64,000 nucleotides of DNA from Candidatus Manganitrophus morganii (GTDB lineage Bacteria; Nitrospirota; Nitrospiria; SBBL01; Manganitrophaceae): assembly GCA_021651055.1 (NCBI GenBank), contig JAJHOH010000001.1, positions 3,472,001 through 3,536,000 on the forward strand. The letters run 5' to 3'. Below are positions 8,246 through 16,383 of the stretch, piece by piece. The translations under genes were made by a program, and so were the position numbers. Under the pieces are notes generated by a model that made no database searches, was not told where the DNA came from, and worked only from the letters and a program-made list of their open reading frames with translations. Position 1 is the stretch's first letter; each line of letters opens with the position of its first letter.

Positions 8246-9028
8246 ATGAAATATGGAGAAGAGCAGTCTCTGGTTGAAAGTAGTTTTAAAAAAGTGATTA
8301 CCAAGTTATTCGGATGCACCCACCTGGGCGAGCGCTCCCGGCACAATTATCTGATGGATGGCCTCCAATTTATAAACCTTCCGAAGAATGCGGAGGTCCT
8401 CAATGCAGGAAGCGCCAATGGCGCGCATTCGTTTTATCTGGCCCGGAGATTCCCCGGATGGCACATCACGGGTATCGATATCGACCCTGAAATGGTAAAA
8501 CGCTCTCTGAAAATAAACGAGCTGCTCCGCTTCAAAAATGTCGACTTCTTCCAAAAGGATATTGGGGCGCTCGAGGAGAGGGATCGATTTGATCTAGTCT
8601 TTAGCATCAGCGTCATGCAATTCATTCAGGATCAGGAACGGGCATTCAGTTCCTTATATAATGTCCTAAAGCCTCACGGGTATTTGATCCTAAACGTTCC
8701 GAGCCTGCCGCGGCCGCCCAGACTTTCTTTTTTAGGAAAAGAGAGAGAGCGTTTTCATCAAAGTGAGGTGCTGTCAACAAAAACATACGACAATAACGAG
8801 CTATCTCTCCTGGTCGCCAAGGCAGGATTTAAAATTCTAAAACTTTATAATCCGAGCGGTCTGTACGCTCAACTGGCTTGGGAGCTGTCTTCCATATTAG
8901 AAGGGAAGGAGAAACGAAGATTGCTCTTTTATCCCTTTCTTCTTTTTTTAATTTACCTGGATAAACTTCAAAAGAACGAAAAACCCTTTCCGGCCGGAAC
9001 GGACTGCCTTGTGATTGCTCAAAAATAA
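8246..9028 (+). CDS. Class I SAM-dependent methyltransferase
   Basis: A 260-residue protein with a Rossmann-type methyltransferase core. Motif I is VLNAGSANGAHSFYLA (residues about 51-66), where the usual GxGxG is changed to NAGSANG. The acidic ribose-binding strand is ITGIDIDPEMV, with VDFFQKDIG next and motif IV as DLVFSISVMQFI. The start follows AAAGGTAGGAGTG. Members methylate small molecules, lipids or proteins, and no substrate can be named here. The C-terminal third is helical with a hydrophobic segment (LLFYPFLLFLIYL) that may touch the membrane. The family is confident; the role is open. Confidence 0.85.
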   Translation: MKYGEEQSLVESSFKKVITKLFGCTHLGERSRHNYLMDGLQFINLPKNAEVLNAGSANGAHSFYLARRFPGWHITGIDIDPEMVKRSLKINELLRFKNVDFFQKDIGALEERDRFDLVFSISVMQFIQDQERAFSSLYNVLKPHGYLILNVPSLPRPPRLSFLGKERERFHQSEVLSTKTYDNNELSLLVAKAGFKILKLYNPSGLYAQLAWELSSILEGKEKRRLLFYPFLLFLIYLDKLQKNEKPFPAGTDCLVIAQK

Positions 9029-9150
9029 AAACCAGGTTCTCGCTTTGGAAACCGTAATGGGCTGCACAGTATTGGAATGGCGGAGAGAATAAATGACTTC
9101 TTGACAGAGGATGATGTAAAGACCTAAACTTAACTTTATCGAGGTAGAAA

Positions 9151-9540
9151 ATGACGCTCCCCTCTCAGAAATATACAATACCTGTTCTGCTGATTGTTTG
9201 GTTTTTCATCTGGGGAATCTGTCCCTGGAACAGCTCCTCCGCCGTCGCCCAACCCGCAGAGGCCGCGCACGCTGCACACGGTCACCATGGGATGGACGAC
9301 ACGCACCATGCTTCCAAAGGGACCGAGCATTCCTGTTCGGGGGCCATCTCCTATAGTCAAAACAACCTGAAGACCGATCAGGCTCTTCTTGCCTCAAGTC
9401 CTACTCAAGTCCCTACCTTAACCGATCCGACCGTCAGCTCAAATCAGAACTCCGGGTTTTTCAAGCTTGTTATTGAAAGAAGTACCCTCCCTAAAATAAT
9501 GACCGAATTTTATCAACTCTACTCCATCTACCGAATTTAA
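9151..9540 (+). CDS. His-rich exported small protein, copy 3 of 3
   Basis: A 129-residue member of the His-rich family with the head TIPVLLIVWFFIWGICPW, the block AAHAAHGHHGMDDTHHASKG and TEHSCSGAISYS, and the tail IERSTLPKIMTEFYQLYSIYRI. It has the most His residues of the three copies. It directly precedes the intact barrel gene at 9669, matching the order of copy 1 and the degraded barrel at 2992. This points to duplication of a two-gene unit. The start follows TCGAGGTAGAAA. Cu or other metal binding is inferred from composition and the nearby copper-storage gene. Confidence 0.7.
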   Translation: MTLPSQKYTIPVLLIVWFFIWGICPWNSSSAVAQPAEAAHAAHGHHGMDDTHHASKGTEHSCSGAISYSQNNLKTDQALLASSPTQVPTLTDPTVSSNQNSGFFKLVIERSTLPKIMTEFYQLYSIYRI

Positions 9541-9668
9541 AACCCCTCTCTTAAAATTTGTGATGAGATTTGTGGCATGTCCGCGTCGCCGCTTTTTTCA
9601 GGTCGCGTGGATTGGTCACCCTCATCTCTCATTTCTAAATCCGATTCTAAAAAACCGATGAGGGAGGG

Positions 9669-10454
9669 ATGATGTTCCATCTCTTATTCATCTTTGTTGC
9701 TGTTGTGGGCATCAGCACATCTGCGTTCGGCCAGGCCGACTATCGCAACCTCGACCCCGGCCGGCCAATCGCAATTGAGGATGCCTATCCAATCGAGTTT
9801 CGTGCTTTAGAGGTTCAATTTGGCATCCCCCGGTACAGCCGGGAAGAAGGTGGTAAGGCGCTTTCGTTCGAGCCGGAATTAAAGTGGGGGTTTGCAAAGG
9901 ACTGGCAGTTCGGGATCAGTGGGGAGAACACGACTCTCCGTGATGGTGGAACAACCAACAGCTTCCGGGACACGCAGCTTCACCTCTTCTATGACCTAAA
10001 TCAGGAGAGCTTTACGATTCCGGCCATTGCGTTTCGTCCGGAGCTGACCTTTCCGACCGGCGCTTTGGGAAGCGAGAATGTCCACGCGGCCTTAAAGGCC
10101 ATCGTCAGCAAATCGATCGGAATGAACCGGGTTCATTTAAATGGTTCTTACACAGCGGGTCCCACGGAGGCAACTGGACGGGGCGGGGAACTCGTCAATC
10201 GTTATTTCTATGGGATCGCTTACGAGCGGACCTTTCCGATCGAATTCTTGGCACTGCTGGCGGATGTCTATGCCGTCAGACCGATTGCCGGTGGGCCGAC
10301 CGAGGTGATTGCCGATTTGGGCGCCCGTTATCAATTAACCCCCTTCTGGGTCTTGGATGCGGGGCTCTTTACTGGTTTACGGGAGGGTCCCGATTTCGGG
10401 TTCACAGTCGGATTATCTTATGTCTTCTCTTTCCGGGGCCTCTTCCCGAGGTAG
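9669..10454 (+). CDS. Outer-membrane beta-barrel protein
   Basis: A 261-residue exported protein: signal peptide ending SAFGQ (about residue 18), then ADYRNLDPGRPIAIEDAYPIEF and alternating amphipathic strands to a terminal strand FGFTVGLSYVFSF. The strand pattern resembles the small barrel proteins annotated as MetA-pathway-of-phenol-degradation or transporter-like. ATG 9669 and ATG 9672 both follow AGGGAGGG; the second has the better spacing. A degraded homologue lies at 2992. The His-rich gene 5' and the Met/His-rich gene 3' suggest a metal-related envelope function. The barrel is confident; transport of any given substrate is not shown. Confidence 0.72.
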   Translation: MMFHLLFIFVAVVGISTSAFGQADYRNLDPGRPIAIEDAYPIEFRALEVQFGIPRYSREEGGKALSFEPELKWGFAKDWQFGISGENTTLRDGGTTNSFRDTQLHLFYDLNQESFTIPAIAFRPELTFPTGALGSENVHAALKAIVSKSIGMNRVHLNGSYTAGPTEATGRGGELVNRYFYGIAYERTFPIEFLALLADVYAVRPIAGGPTEVIADLGARYQLTPFWVLDAGLFTGLREGPDFGFTVGLSYVFSFRGLFPR

Positions 10455-10488
10455 GAGAGGACACATTTTTTGAATAGGGGAATTCATC

Positions 10489-11676
10489 ATGAATTACTTA
10501 AAACGTTTTGTCGTGATCACGCTGATTATCGCAATCAGCTTCTCTTTTACTTCAATCGGCTTCGCGCGGTTCGAGAAGAAACCGGAATTTGAGAAGCGGG
10601 AGAGCATCTTTTATCTGTACGGGAAGTACAACTTTGCCACACGGCGGGTCTACCCGGAATTCAACGCGATGTTGAATATTATCGATATCGGACACGCCCA
10701 GCTTGCAGAGCGGCTGGTTTCCGCGAAAAACGAAGAGGAAGCAGTCAAATTAATCGAAGAGGACCTCTTCGAAATGGTCACCAAAATGTTCCTGGGACAA
10801 GCGCGTCGTCCCCGTTTCGCACCCTCGGAAGAGACCGTGGCGCCCGAGAGCTCGAAGCTCGCCTGGAAGGTGAACAAGGCCTTTGATTGGACGCACTACC
10901 TTCACCGGCAGGTCTACGACATTCTTGCTGATGACCGGGTCAAGGATAAAGATCAGACCATCAAGGAGGCCTTCAACTATTATCGGACGGAGCCCGAGCG
11001 GACCTTCCCGCCGAAACTAAAATCAATGGAGCTGATGGAAGGGCAGCCCTTCTCCGGTTACTGGAGAGAGAAATACCCCAAATTCAATGGGGCGATTTGG
11101 GCCTACCACTGGTTACAATTGGCCGCCAATGAGGTGCTGATCGAGCCTGATCCCGGTGTCCGCAGACAAAAGGTTGATCTCGCGGTAGAGGAATTTAAAC
11201 AGATGTTCAGAGATCCCTCCCGTCTTCCGAAACATATGCCGATGGCGCACGAGGTTTCGCCGACCTTTGCTAAACGGTATCCCGAGATTGCAGCCACATT
11301 TGATAACCTTCATACCTTCCACGACATCTATATGGACCTGCTGACTCATCCTAAAATTCGGGACAAACGGGATGAAGCCTATCGGCAGCTCGCTTTAATC
11401 AGCGACCCGAGTGGCAACTTGGAAACGATGCCCTCTCATCCTTTGCCGCCGATTCCGTTTGATCAACAGCAGCCGCTCCTTCAGACGAACCAAATGGAGC
11501 ATATGGCGATGATGATGATGCCGACGAAAGAGCAGATGCGATTCTTGACGCTCTCCTCTTTGGAGCGTAAAAAAATAACGGAAAAAATGATGAAGAATAT
11601 GAACCATGGCGGAATGAAAAATGAGGGGGGAGAACAGAAGATGGACCATGAAAACATGGACCATTCAGGGAAGTGA
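10489..11676 (+). CDS. Exported protein with Met/His-rich tail
   Basis: A 395-residue protein with a signal peptide (ending IGFARF, about residue 27) and a largely helical body containing several Trp and His residues (AIWAYHWLQLA, THYLHRQVYD, TFHDIYMDLLTH). The low-complexity tail is full of Met and His (residues about 330-395: QMEHMAMMMM, MNHGGMKNEG, MDHENMDHSG). I do not recognise the body. Met/His tails of this kind bind Cu(I) in other copper-resistance proteins. It lies 35 bp before the copper-storage-type gene and after a barrel gene, so a periplasmic copper-handling role is a reasonable inference. The start follows GGGGAATTCATC. Confidence 0.65.
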   Translation: MNYLKRFVVITLIIAISFSFTSIGFARFEKKPEFEKRESIFYLYGKYNFATRRVYPEFNAMLNIIDIGHAQLAERLVSAKNEEEAVKLIEEDLFEMVTKMFLGQARRPRFAPSEETVAPESSKLAWKVNKAFDWTHYLHRQVYDILADDRVKDKDQTIKEAFNYYRTEPERTFPPKLKSMELMEGQPFSGYWREKYPKFNGAIWAYHWLQLAANEVLIEPDPGVRRQKVDLAVEEFKQMFRDPSRLPKHMPMAHEVSPTFAKRYPEIAATFDNLHTFHDIYMDLLTHPKIRDKRDEAYRQLALISDPSGNLETMPSHPLPPIPFDQQQPLLQTNQMEHMAMMMMPTKEQMRFLTLSSLERKKITEKMMKNMNHGGMKNEGGEQKMDHENMDHSGK

Positions 11677-11710
11677 TAGAAGAGCCCACACTCAACATAA
11701 GGAGAAAGCC

Positions 11711-12082
11711 ATGACACACACAGCGACTCATCGAATGAGTGAAGAGATGGAACAGTGTATTCAGAACTGCCTGGATTGCTACCGGGTCTGTTTGCAGACG
11801 GTCACTTACTGTCTGAAAATGGGCGGAAAACATGCGGCGGCGGAGCATATTCTCCTGCTGCTTGATTGTGCTGAAATCTGCCAGACGTCGGCAAGCTTTA
11901 TGCTCCGGAATTCCGACCTGCACGGGCAGGCCTGCGCGGTCTGCGCAGAGGTGTGTGAACGCTGCGCAGAGAGCTGCGAGCAGTTCGGCGAAGATATCCA
12001 GATGAAGGCTTGCGCCGAAGCCTGCCGCCGTTGCGCGGCTTCTTGCAACCAAATGGCCCGAGCTCAAGGCAAGGCAGCATGA
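11711..12082 (+). CDS. Four-helix-bundle Cys-rich copper-binding protein (DUF326/Csp type)
   Basis: A 123-residue protein built of four helices lined with Cys: CIQNCLDCYRVC, YCLKMGG, CAEIC, CAVCAEVCERCAESC and CAEACRRCAASC. This pattern is that of the DUF326 copper-storage proteins, which pack many Cu(I) ions through Cys thiolates inside the bundle. ATG 11711 follows AAGGAGAAAGCC; an in-frame start 90 bases up would run through the end of the previous gene and is rejected. No signal peptide is seen, so a cytosolic form (Csp3-like) is expected. Its place between a Met/His-rich exported protein and a cytochrome fits copper storage. Confidence 0.88.
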   Translation: MTHTATHRMSEEMEQCIQNCLDCYRVCLQTVTYCLKMGGKHAAAEHILLLLDCAEICQTSASFMLRNSDLHGQACAVCAEVCERCAESCEQFGEDIQMKACAEACRRCAASCNQMARAQGKAA

Positions 12083-12110
12083 GGAAATCTTAACAATCTT
12101 TCGGGGGGTA

Positions 12111-12146
12111 TGCGGCGGTCTGTTCCCTCCTTCGCAGACCGCCGCA
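12111..12146. other. 12-bp perfect hairpin between Csp and cytochrome b genes
   Basis: TGCGGCGGTCTG (12111-12122) pairs perfectly with CAGACCGCCGCA (12135-12146) over a 12-base loop. There is no T-run, so intrinsic termination is doubtful. It could attenuate or process the message between the two genes. An alternative cytochrome start at 12110 would sit at its base, which speaks against that start. Confidence 0.5.
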
Positions 12147-12169
12147 TAGGCGAGGAAAGGAACAGTGAG

Positions 12170-13321
12170 ATGGGCTATCTAAGGCAAAAGAAAATCTTAA
12201 ATCGAGGAGAGCTTGAGCGAAGTGAGAGTGCTGTACCATCGCGAGTTGGTTTTCTGGAGCGATGGTTTAAAATCAGTCGTCTTTCCTATCCGGTTCCGCC
12301 GCATGCCAGGATGCTCCCCTACACGCTTGGGGGAATCACCTTCGTCGGCTTTCTTCTCCTGTTTGTGAGTGGTCTGATTTTAGGTCAGTTCTACAATCCC
12401 GCGCCGGAAAGTGCCTATGAGAGCATCAAGTATGTCGTAAAAGAGGTTCCGGGAGGCACATTCCTTCGTGCCTTTCACTACTGGACGGCGCAGGCGGTGG
12501 TCTTCGTCCTTCTTCTGCACATGCTGAGGGTCTTTGTCACCGGGGCCTATAAGGCGCCCCGGCTCTTCACCTGGTATTTTGGTGTGGTCCTTCTGGCAAC
12601 GACCCTGCTTGGGCCCTATTTTAGTGGGACTGTCTTGAAGTGGGACCAGGAGAGCTTTGAAGCCCTTGCGCATTACCGGGAAGGGCTTCGTTTTTTAGGT
12701 CCAATTGGGGAATTTATAGGGTCGGTAGAGGCGGTTCCTCTGAACATCAAACTCTACCTCTCCCACATCTCATTCTTTCCACTTCTTTTAGTTGTTTTGA
12801 TTCTCGGGCACTTCTATTTGATCAACGTTTTTAATCTCTCGCCGCTTCCGTTCGGAGAAGATTCCGCCCGTGCCCACGTTCCATCCGAGCGAATGACCGG
12901 AAAGTTTTTAGAGCATTCCAAAAGTATCGTTCTATACAGCGTGATTTATTACACCCTGGTGACGATCGTCTCCTTGATGATTCCGGCCCCACTCGGCCCC
13001 CCAAATTCCGGGGAAGAGGTCGGCTCAAAACCCCCCTGGCCGTTCCTTTGGCTTTATGGCCTTGAGAATCTCACCGGACGGAGCGACACCCTTATTTATG
13101 CCACTGGGGTTTTCTTTATTCTACTTATTCTCCTGCCGCTTCTGGACCGGGGTCCGGAGCGAAATCCAATGAAGCGGATTGGGACGATGGCAGGGGGAGC
13201 AATCATCCTTCTTCTTATCATCAGCTTCTCCATTTATGCGTTGGTTGCACCGCTGAAAGTCCACCAACATGGAGGGGACGAGGCGCCCCATTCCGATGAC
13301 GAAGCACATGACGACTCATAG
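12170..13321 (+). CDS. Cytochrome b (b/b6 type, N- and C-terminal parts fused)
   Basis: A 383-residue membrane protein. Haem ligands appear as two His pairs: HYWTAQAVVFVLLLH in one helix (13 residues between) and HISFFPLLLVVLILGH in another (14 between, as in b6). A C-terminal subunit-IV-like part follows. The usual PEWY loop of the quinol-oxidation site reads PPWP (KPPWPFLWLYG), so a normal Q-cycle is doubtful. The protein ends in a His/Asp-rich tail (HQHGGDEAPHSDDEAHDD). No Rieske protein or cytochrome c is encoded nearby. ATG 12170 after GAGGAAAGG is preferred because an upstream ATG at 12110 falls in a hairpin. It probably passes quinol electrons to an unknown partner. Confidence 0.8.
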   Translation: MGYLRQKKILNRGELERSESAVPSRVGFLERWFKISRLSYPVPPHARMLPYTLGGITFVGFLLLFVSGLILGQFYNPAPESAYESIKYVVKEVPGGTFLRAFHYWTAQAVVFVLLLHMLRVFVTGAYKAPRLFTWYFGVVLLATTLLGPYFSGTVLKWDQESFEALAHYREGLRFLGPIGEFIGSVEAVPLNIKLYLSHISFFPLLLVVLILGHFYLINVFNLSPLPFGEDSARAHVPSERMTGKFLEHSKSIVLYSVIYYTLVTIVSLMIPAPLGPPNSGEEVGSKPPWPFLWLYGLENLTGRSDTLIYATGVFFILLILLPLLDRGPERNPMKRIGTMAGGAIILLLIISFSIYALVAPLKVHQHGGDEAPHSDDEAHDDS

Positions 13322-13434
13322 GGTGATTGGTGACGTTATCGACGGAGCAGTGCCGCTTCGAGTACTTCCCTGCAACCTCGCCCATTAGCAGTTAGTAATA
13401 AGTGTAACTATAGAAATCAAGAAAGGAGAAGGTC

Positions 13435-13914
13435 GTGAGAGGATTTACCGGTGGTCTGCAAAGCGGATTCGTTACGACGATCGTGCTTATTCTGTTTTTG
13501 GTTTTCGGTGTCACCGTGGTAAAGCAAGAGAAAAAGAAAGACGCAGACGGGATTCTCGAGCCGCCCCCTAAGCAGGCGGATATCAGCAAGAAAGAGCAGC
13601 AACAGGATCCTTGTCCGATGAAGACGAATACGCCCACTATTGAGACAGACCACGTAAAAAGTAAAAATCAGGAGGAGAATGCTCATACCACCATTATCGT
13701 TCAGGACCCATCTAATTCGAAGCAGCGTCCGGAATTTCAACCTCAGGTAGTAGAGGATGGCAATACCGACACTATATTCTCGAATGATCTTGCAAAGGTC
13801 ATTGGCTCAGAGAAGAGCGGCGCCGGCATGGCAAATGAAGGGAATTTAAAGGGGCTTTGCTCGGCCGTTACCCAAGGTCTTCATTCTTCAAATTCGGATG
13901 CCACGTCGGAGTAG
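13435..13914 (+). CDS. Single-pass membrane protein of unknown function
   Basis: A 159-residue protein starting with GTG after AAAGGAGAAGGTC. One transmembrane helix (TTIVLILFLVFGVTVV, residues about 14-29) is followed by a long hydrophilic, probably disordered region with many Gln, Glu and Lys residues. It is followed by the broken nucleotidyltransferase copy. I find no domain I recognise. The good ribosome site is the main support for it being real. Confidence 0.5.
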   Translation: MRGFTGGLQSGFVTTIVLILFLVFGVTVVKQEKKKDADGILEPPPKQADISKKEQQQDPCPMKTNTPTIETDHVKSKNQEENAHTTIIVQDPSNSKQRPEFQPQVVEDGNTDTIFSNDLAKVIGSEKSGAGMANEGNLKGLCSAVTQGLHSSNSDATSE

Positions 13915-13989
13915 AGTCATCGCGTAAACTGCAGAAACGGTATCCGGAAAATCAAAAAAATCTTGGTCATAATGACAATAGGGTTTGAG

Positions 13990-14348
13990 ATTCTGGAAGT
14001 TTTCTCGACGACTATTTACAAAGATATCTCTGGAATACTTTTGTCACCGTGACCGTAGCAGAAACGCTGATAGAGGACGTTGAAAACACCTTCCTCATAT
14101 TTAGAGCCGGTTTGAAAGGAATACTCGAGGCAATTGGAACGGATCGCGAGTTTTCTACCATTGAGAGGGAGTATCGCGACATGTAGGCGGTCACGCTCTG
14201 CTGTGGCATTTTCGAGAAAAACCTGACGAACATCGCGGCGGTGACGGTTCGAGCCATCCTTTGGAGTGATTTAGGATCTGGAGATCGTGTTCTCGCGACC
14301 CTAAAGAGAATCGGCAGACTGCCGCTATCCGTCAAAGGAGGTATTCCC
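13990..14348 (+). pseudogene. Broken 3' part of a nucleotidyltransferase gene
   Basis: The DNA follows the last third of the gene at 4158-5105 almost base by base: YLWNTFV, IGTDREFSTIEREYRDM, IFEKNLTNIA and ILWSDLGSGDRVLATL are all readable. It contains a one-base deletion (in the stretch matching AAEKHL), a one-base insertion about 40 bases later that restores the frame, and a TAG where the intact gene has GAA (in ATGTAG). No 5' part is present. The match continues through the ribosome site of the following gene (AAAGGAGGTA in both), so the junction lies at the downstream start codon. The left limit is approximate. Confidence 0.8.
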
Positions 14349-14660
14349 ATGAAAGTGCCCAAATCAGATCACATAATAACAATAGAAGGAGCGTCCCACA
14401 GATCTACGACTGTCAGAAACCACAAACCGCTAACCGCGAGGGAGCGCGAAGTACTTCGTCTGGTCGCCGAAGGGCACAAAAATAAGGAGATTGCCCAGCT
14501 GCTCGGCATCTCTGTTAAAACAGTAGAAACTCACCGGGCAAACATCAATAACAAGCTTGCTTTTCGCAATGTAGTCGATTTGATTCGCTATGCCATCCAG
14601 AAATTCTCTCTGTTGAGATCTCGGGCAAATAGCACCATCGGGATATTTAAATTGGTATGA
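14349..14660 (+). CDS. Small LuxR-type DNA-binding protein
   Basis: A 103-residue protein made almost only of a LuxR/GerE helix-turn-helix domain: LTAREREVLRLVAEGHKNKEIA, then LGISVKTVETHRANINNKLA and VVDLIRYAIQK. There is no receiver or ligand-binding part. ATG 14349 follows CAAAGGAGGTATTCCC; this site is inherited from the nucleotidyltransferase remnant. A sister protein at 40243 has the same build and the same unusual ending (NKLAFRN, then IRYAI). Such stand-alone output domains can bind DNA as dimers or interfere with full-length relatives. The target is unknown. Confidence 0.8.
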   Translation: MKVPKSDHIITIEGASHRSTTVRNHKPLTAREREVLRLVAEGHKNKEIAQLLGISVKTVETHRANINNKLAFRNVVDLIRYAIQKFSLLRSRANSTIGIFKLV

Positions 14661-14935
14661 ATGGAAAAGAGTCTTAAAGTCGCGGTGCCCGTCATTGACA
14701 ATTAATCGGGAAGATCAGTTTTCGCCACATTTCGGAGACAGAGGTCATACATTGGGTTTGCAGCATCCGGATGATTCTATCTACATTATTTTTATCGTTC
14801 TAAGTCAGAAGAAGGCAATATTCTTAAAAGTAATAAAAGAGTGCGGGCACATGGGGTGTCCCACAAAAAGAGGCCTGAGGCCCCTTCGAGCCAGCGCCCG
14901 AACCAAAATCACGTTACAACAAGGAGGTCCGGGAA

Positions 14936-16099
14936 ATGCGTATGAAATGGATATCGGAGGTTTTTTTGCTTGTCTTTGTTCTGGTTCAACCGGTTTGGGG
15001 AAAAGCGCTGGAGTTGGAGCCCGAGCCAGGAATCACGGAACGTGAAAATGGGCAACCCACTTCTCTTTATGGATATGGCGAAATGCATTTTAATTCCCCG
15101 AAGGGGGGGACCAATCAGATGGATTTCCACCGTCTTGTCATCGGGATTTCGCATCAATTTAATAGTTGGATTAGTTTTCATTCGGAGGTCGACCTGGAGC
15201 ATGGCTTCGCGGAGCCGTATGTAGAATATGCTCATTTGGATTTAGAGCTGAACTCCGCTTTTAATGTTCGGGCCGGCAGCGTCTTGGTGCCGATGGGATT
15301 TACCAATGAGTATCACGAGCCGCCTGTTTTCTTTAGTGTTGAGCGACCTTTAGTAGAAAACAGGATCATTCCGACTACCTGGCCGGAGGGAGGGGCCGGT
15401 CTCTTTGGAAGTCTACTCCCAGGCCTTCGCTACCGTGTCTATTTGGTTTCAGGGTTGGATGCTCTAGGGGATGAAGATAGAGCTGCGCAGTTTTGCAGAG
15501 ATGGTTTCACAGCCGGAAGCGGCCTTCGGGGGGGACGATGTAAAGCGGCCGAAAGCTCTTCTGAGGACTTCGCAGTGGTCGGGCGGATTGAATACACAAG
15601 TTTCCCTGGGCTGCAATTGGGGATTTCCGGTTATCGGGGAGGAGCCGACCAGGGGAAGATTCCTGGCGCCGATGTAACTGTCACGATGTGGGATGTCGAT
15701 GCTCATCTGCGATATGCAGGTTTTGATCTCCAGGGACTCTATGTCCGGGCCACCATCGACGATGTGGCGGCGCTGAATGCGGCCAAAGGGTTCACAGGCA
15801 GCCAATCCGTTGGAGAACAGTTGTTTGGATGGTATGTCACCTTAGGCTATCATTTGGGCGGTTTGATGCCGTCAGGCCAAGACTTGGTTCCTTTTGTCCG
15901 TTATGAGCAGCTCGATACACAGGACAAAGTGCCAGCAGGTTTTTCAAGGAACCTGGCCAATGCCCAGGAGGTCATCACTGCGGGTGTGGCCTATTATCCC
16001 CATGAGCGGGTCGCCCTGAAGGGAGACTACCAGACGTTTGATCGCGAAGATGGGACGACCCTCAAGCAATTTAATTTAGGCGTCGGTTGGATGTTCTGA
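14936..16099 (+). CDS. Outer-membrane porin
   Basis: A 387-residue exported protein: signal peptide ending VWGKA (about residue 23), then strands of a barrel starting LYGYGEMHFN and ending in FNLGVGWMF with a terminal Phe, the usual sign for outer-membrane insertion. Long loops carry a Cys pair (FCRDG and GRCKAAE). The layout is that of a phosphate-selective or OprP/O-type porin, but the substrate cannot be read from sequence. The start has an excellent AAGGAGGTCCGGG. A perfect hairpin follows at 16143. It faces no obvious partner and precedes the copA/copB genes by about 460 bp. Confidence 0.75.
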   Translation: MRMKWISEVFLLVFVLVQPVWGKALELEPEPGITERENGQPTSLYGYGEMHFNSPKGGTNQMDFHRLVIGISHQFNSWISFHSEVDLEHGFAEPYVEYAHLDLELNSAFNVRAGSVLVPMGFTNEYHEPPVFFSVERPLVENRIIPTTWPEGGAGLFGSLLPGLRYRVYLVSGLDALGDEDRAAQFCRDGFTAGSGLRGGRCKAAESSSEDFAVVGRIEYTSFPGLQLGISGYRGGADQGKIPGADVTVTMWDVDAHLRYAGFDLQGLYVRATIDDVAALNAAKGFTGSQSVGEQLFGWYVTLGYHLGGLMPSGQDLVPFVRYEQLDTQDKVPAGFSRNLANAQEVITAGVAYYPHERVALKGDYQTFDREDGTTLKQFNLGVGWMF

Positions 16100-16142
16100 C
16101 CCCATCAATAATGAGAATGCAATGTATATATGACAACAGGAA

Positions 16143-16164
16143 GGGGAGGCCGCTTGGCCTCCCC
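16143..16164 (+). terminator. Hairpin after the porin gene
   Basis: GGGGAGGCC-GCTT-GGCCTCCCC is a perfect 9-bp GC-rich stem with a 4-base loop, 43 bases past the stop. The expected T-run is missing. A terminator without a clear tail is the likeliest role. Confidence 0.6.
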
Positions 16165-16232
16165 TGAGGTGAGAAGGAAGATTAACTCACCTTTTTAATT
16201 CAAGACAATTTGTAGACAGAATGTTACATCAA

Positions 16233-16272
16233 ACAATAAATAAATTAAATTCACAATAAATAAATTAAATTC
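16233..16272. repeat. Perfect 20-bp tandem duplication
   Basis: The unit ACAATAAATAAATTAAATTC occurs at 16233-16252 and again at 16253-16272 with no change. The unit is almost pure A/T. It could be replication slippage or an AT-rich upstream promoter element. Confidence 0.85.
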
Positions 16273-16357
16273 GTCAAGATAGGAAACGCGCAGGATACAT
16301 GAAACAGCATCCTGGGACAGCTGTTCGCTATGGATAAATCGCTGCCTGTTTATTAAA

Positions 16358-16383
16358 TTGATGATTTCATCAATGATATATCA
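16358..16383. promoter_or_regulatory. Two adjacent palindromes upstream of copA
   Basis: TTGATGA-TT-TCATCAA (16358-16373) is followed at once by the palindrome TGATATATCA (16374-16383). Both are perfect and lie about 180 bp before the copA start. They are possible operator sites for a metal-responsive regulator; none is encoded next to them. Confidence 0.35.

Noticed and set aside
14695-15045. A 116-codon frame in the gap before the porin gene
   Set aside because: It runs 110 bases into the porin gene, lacks a ribosome site, and has no recognisable fold.
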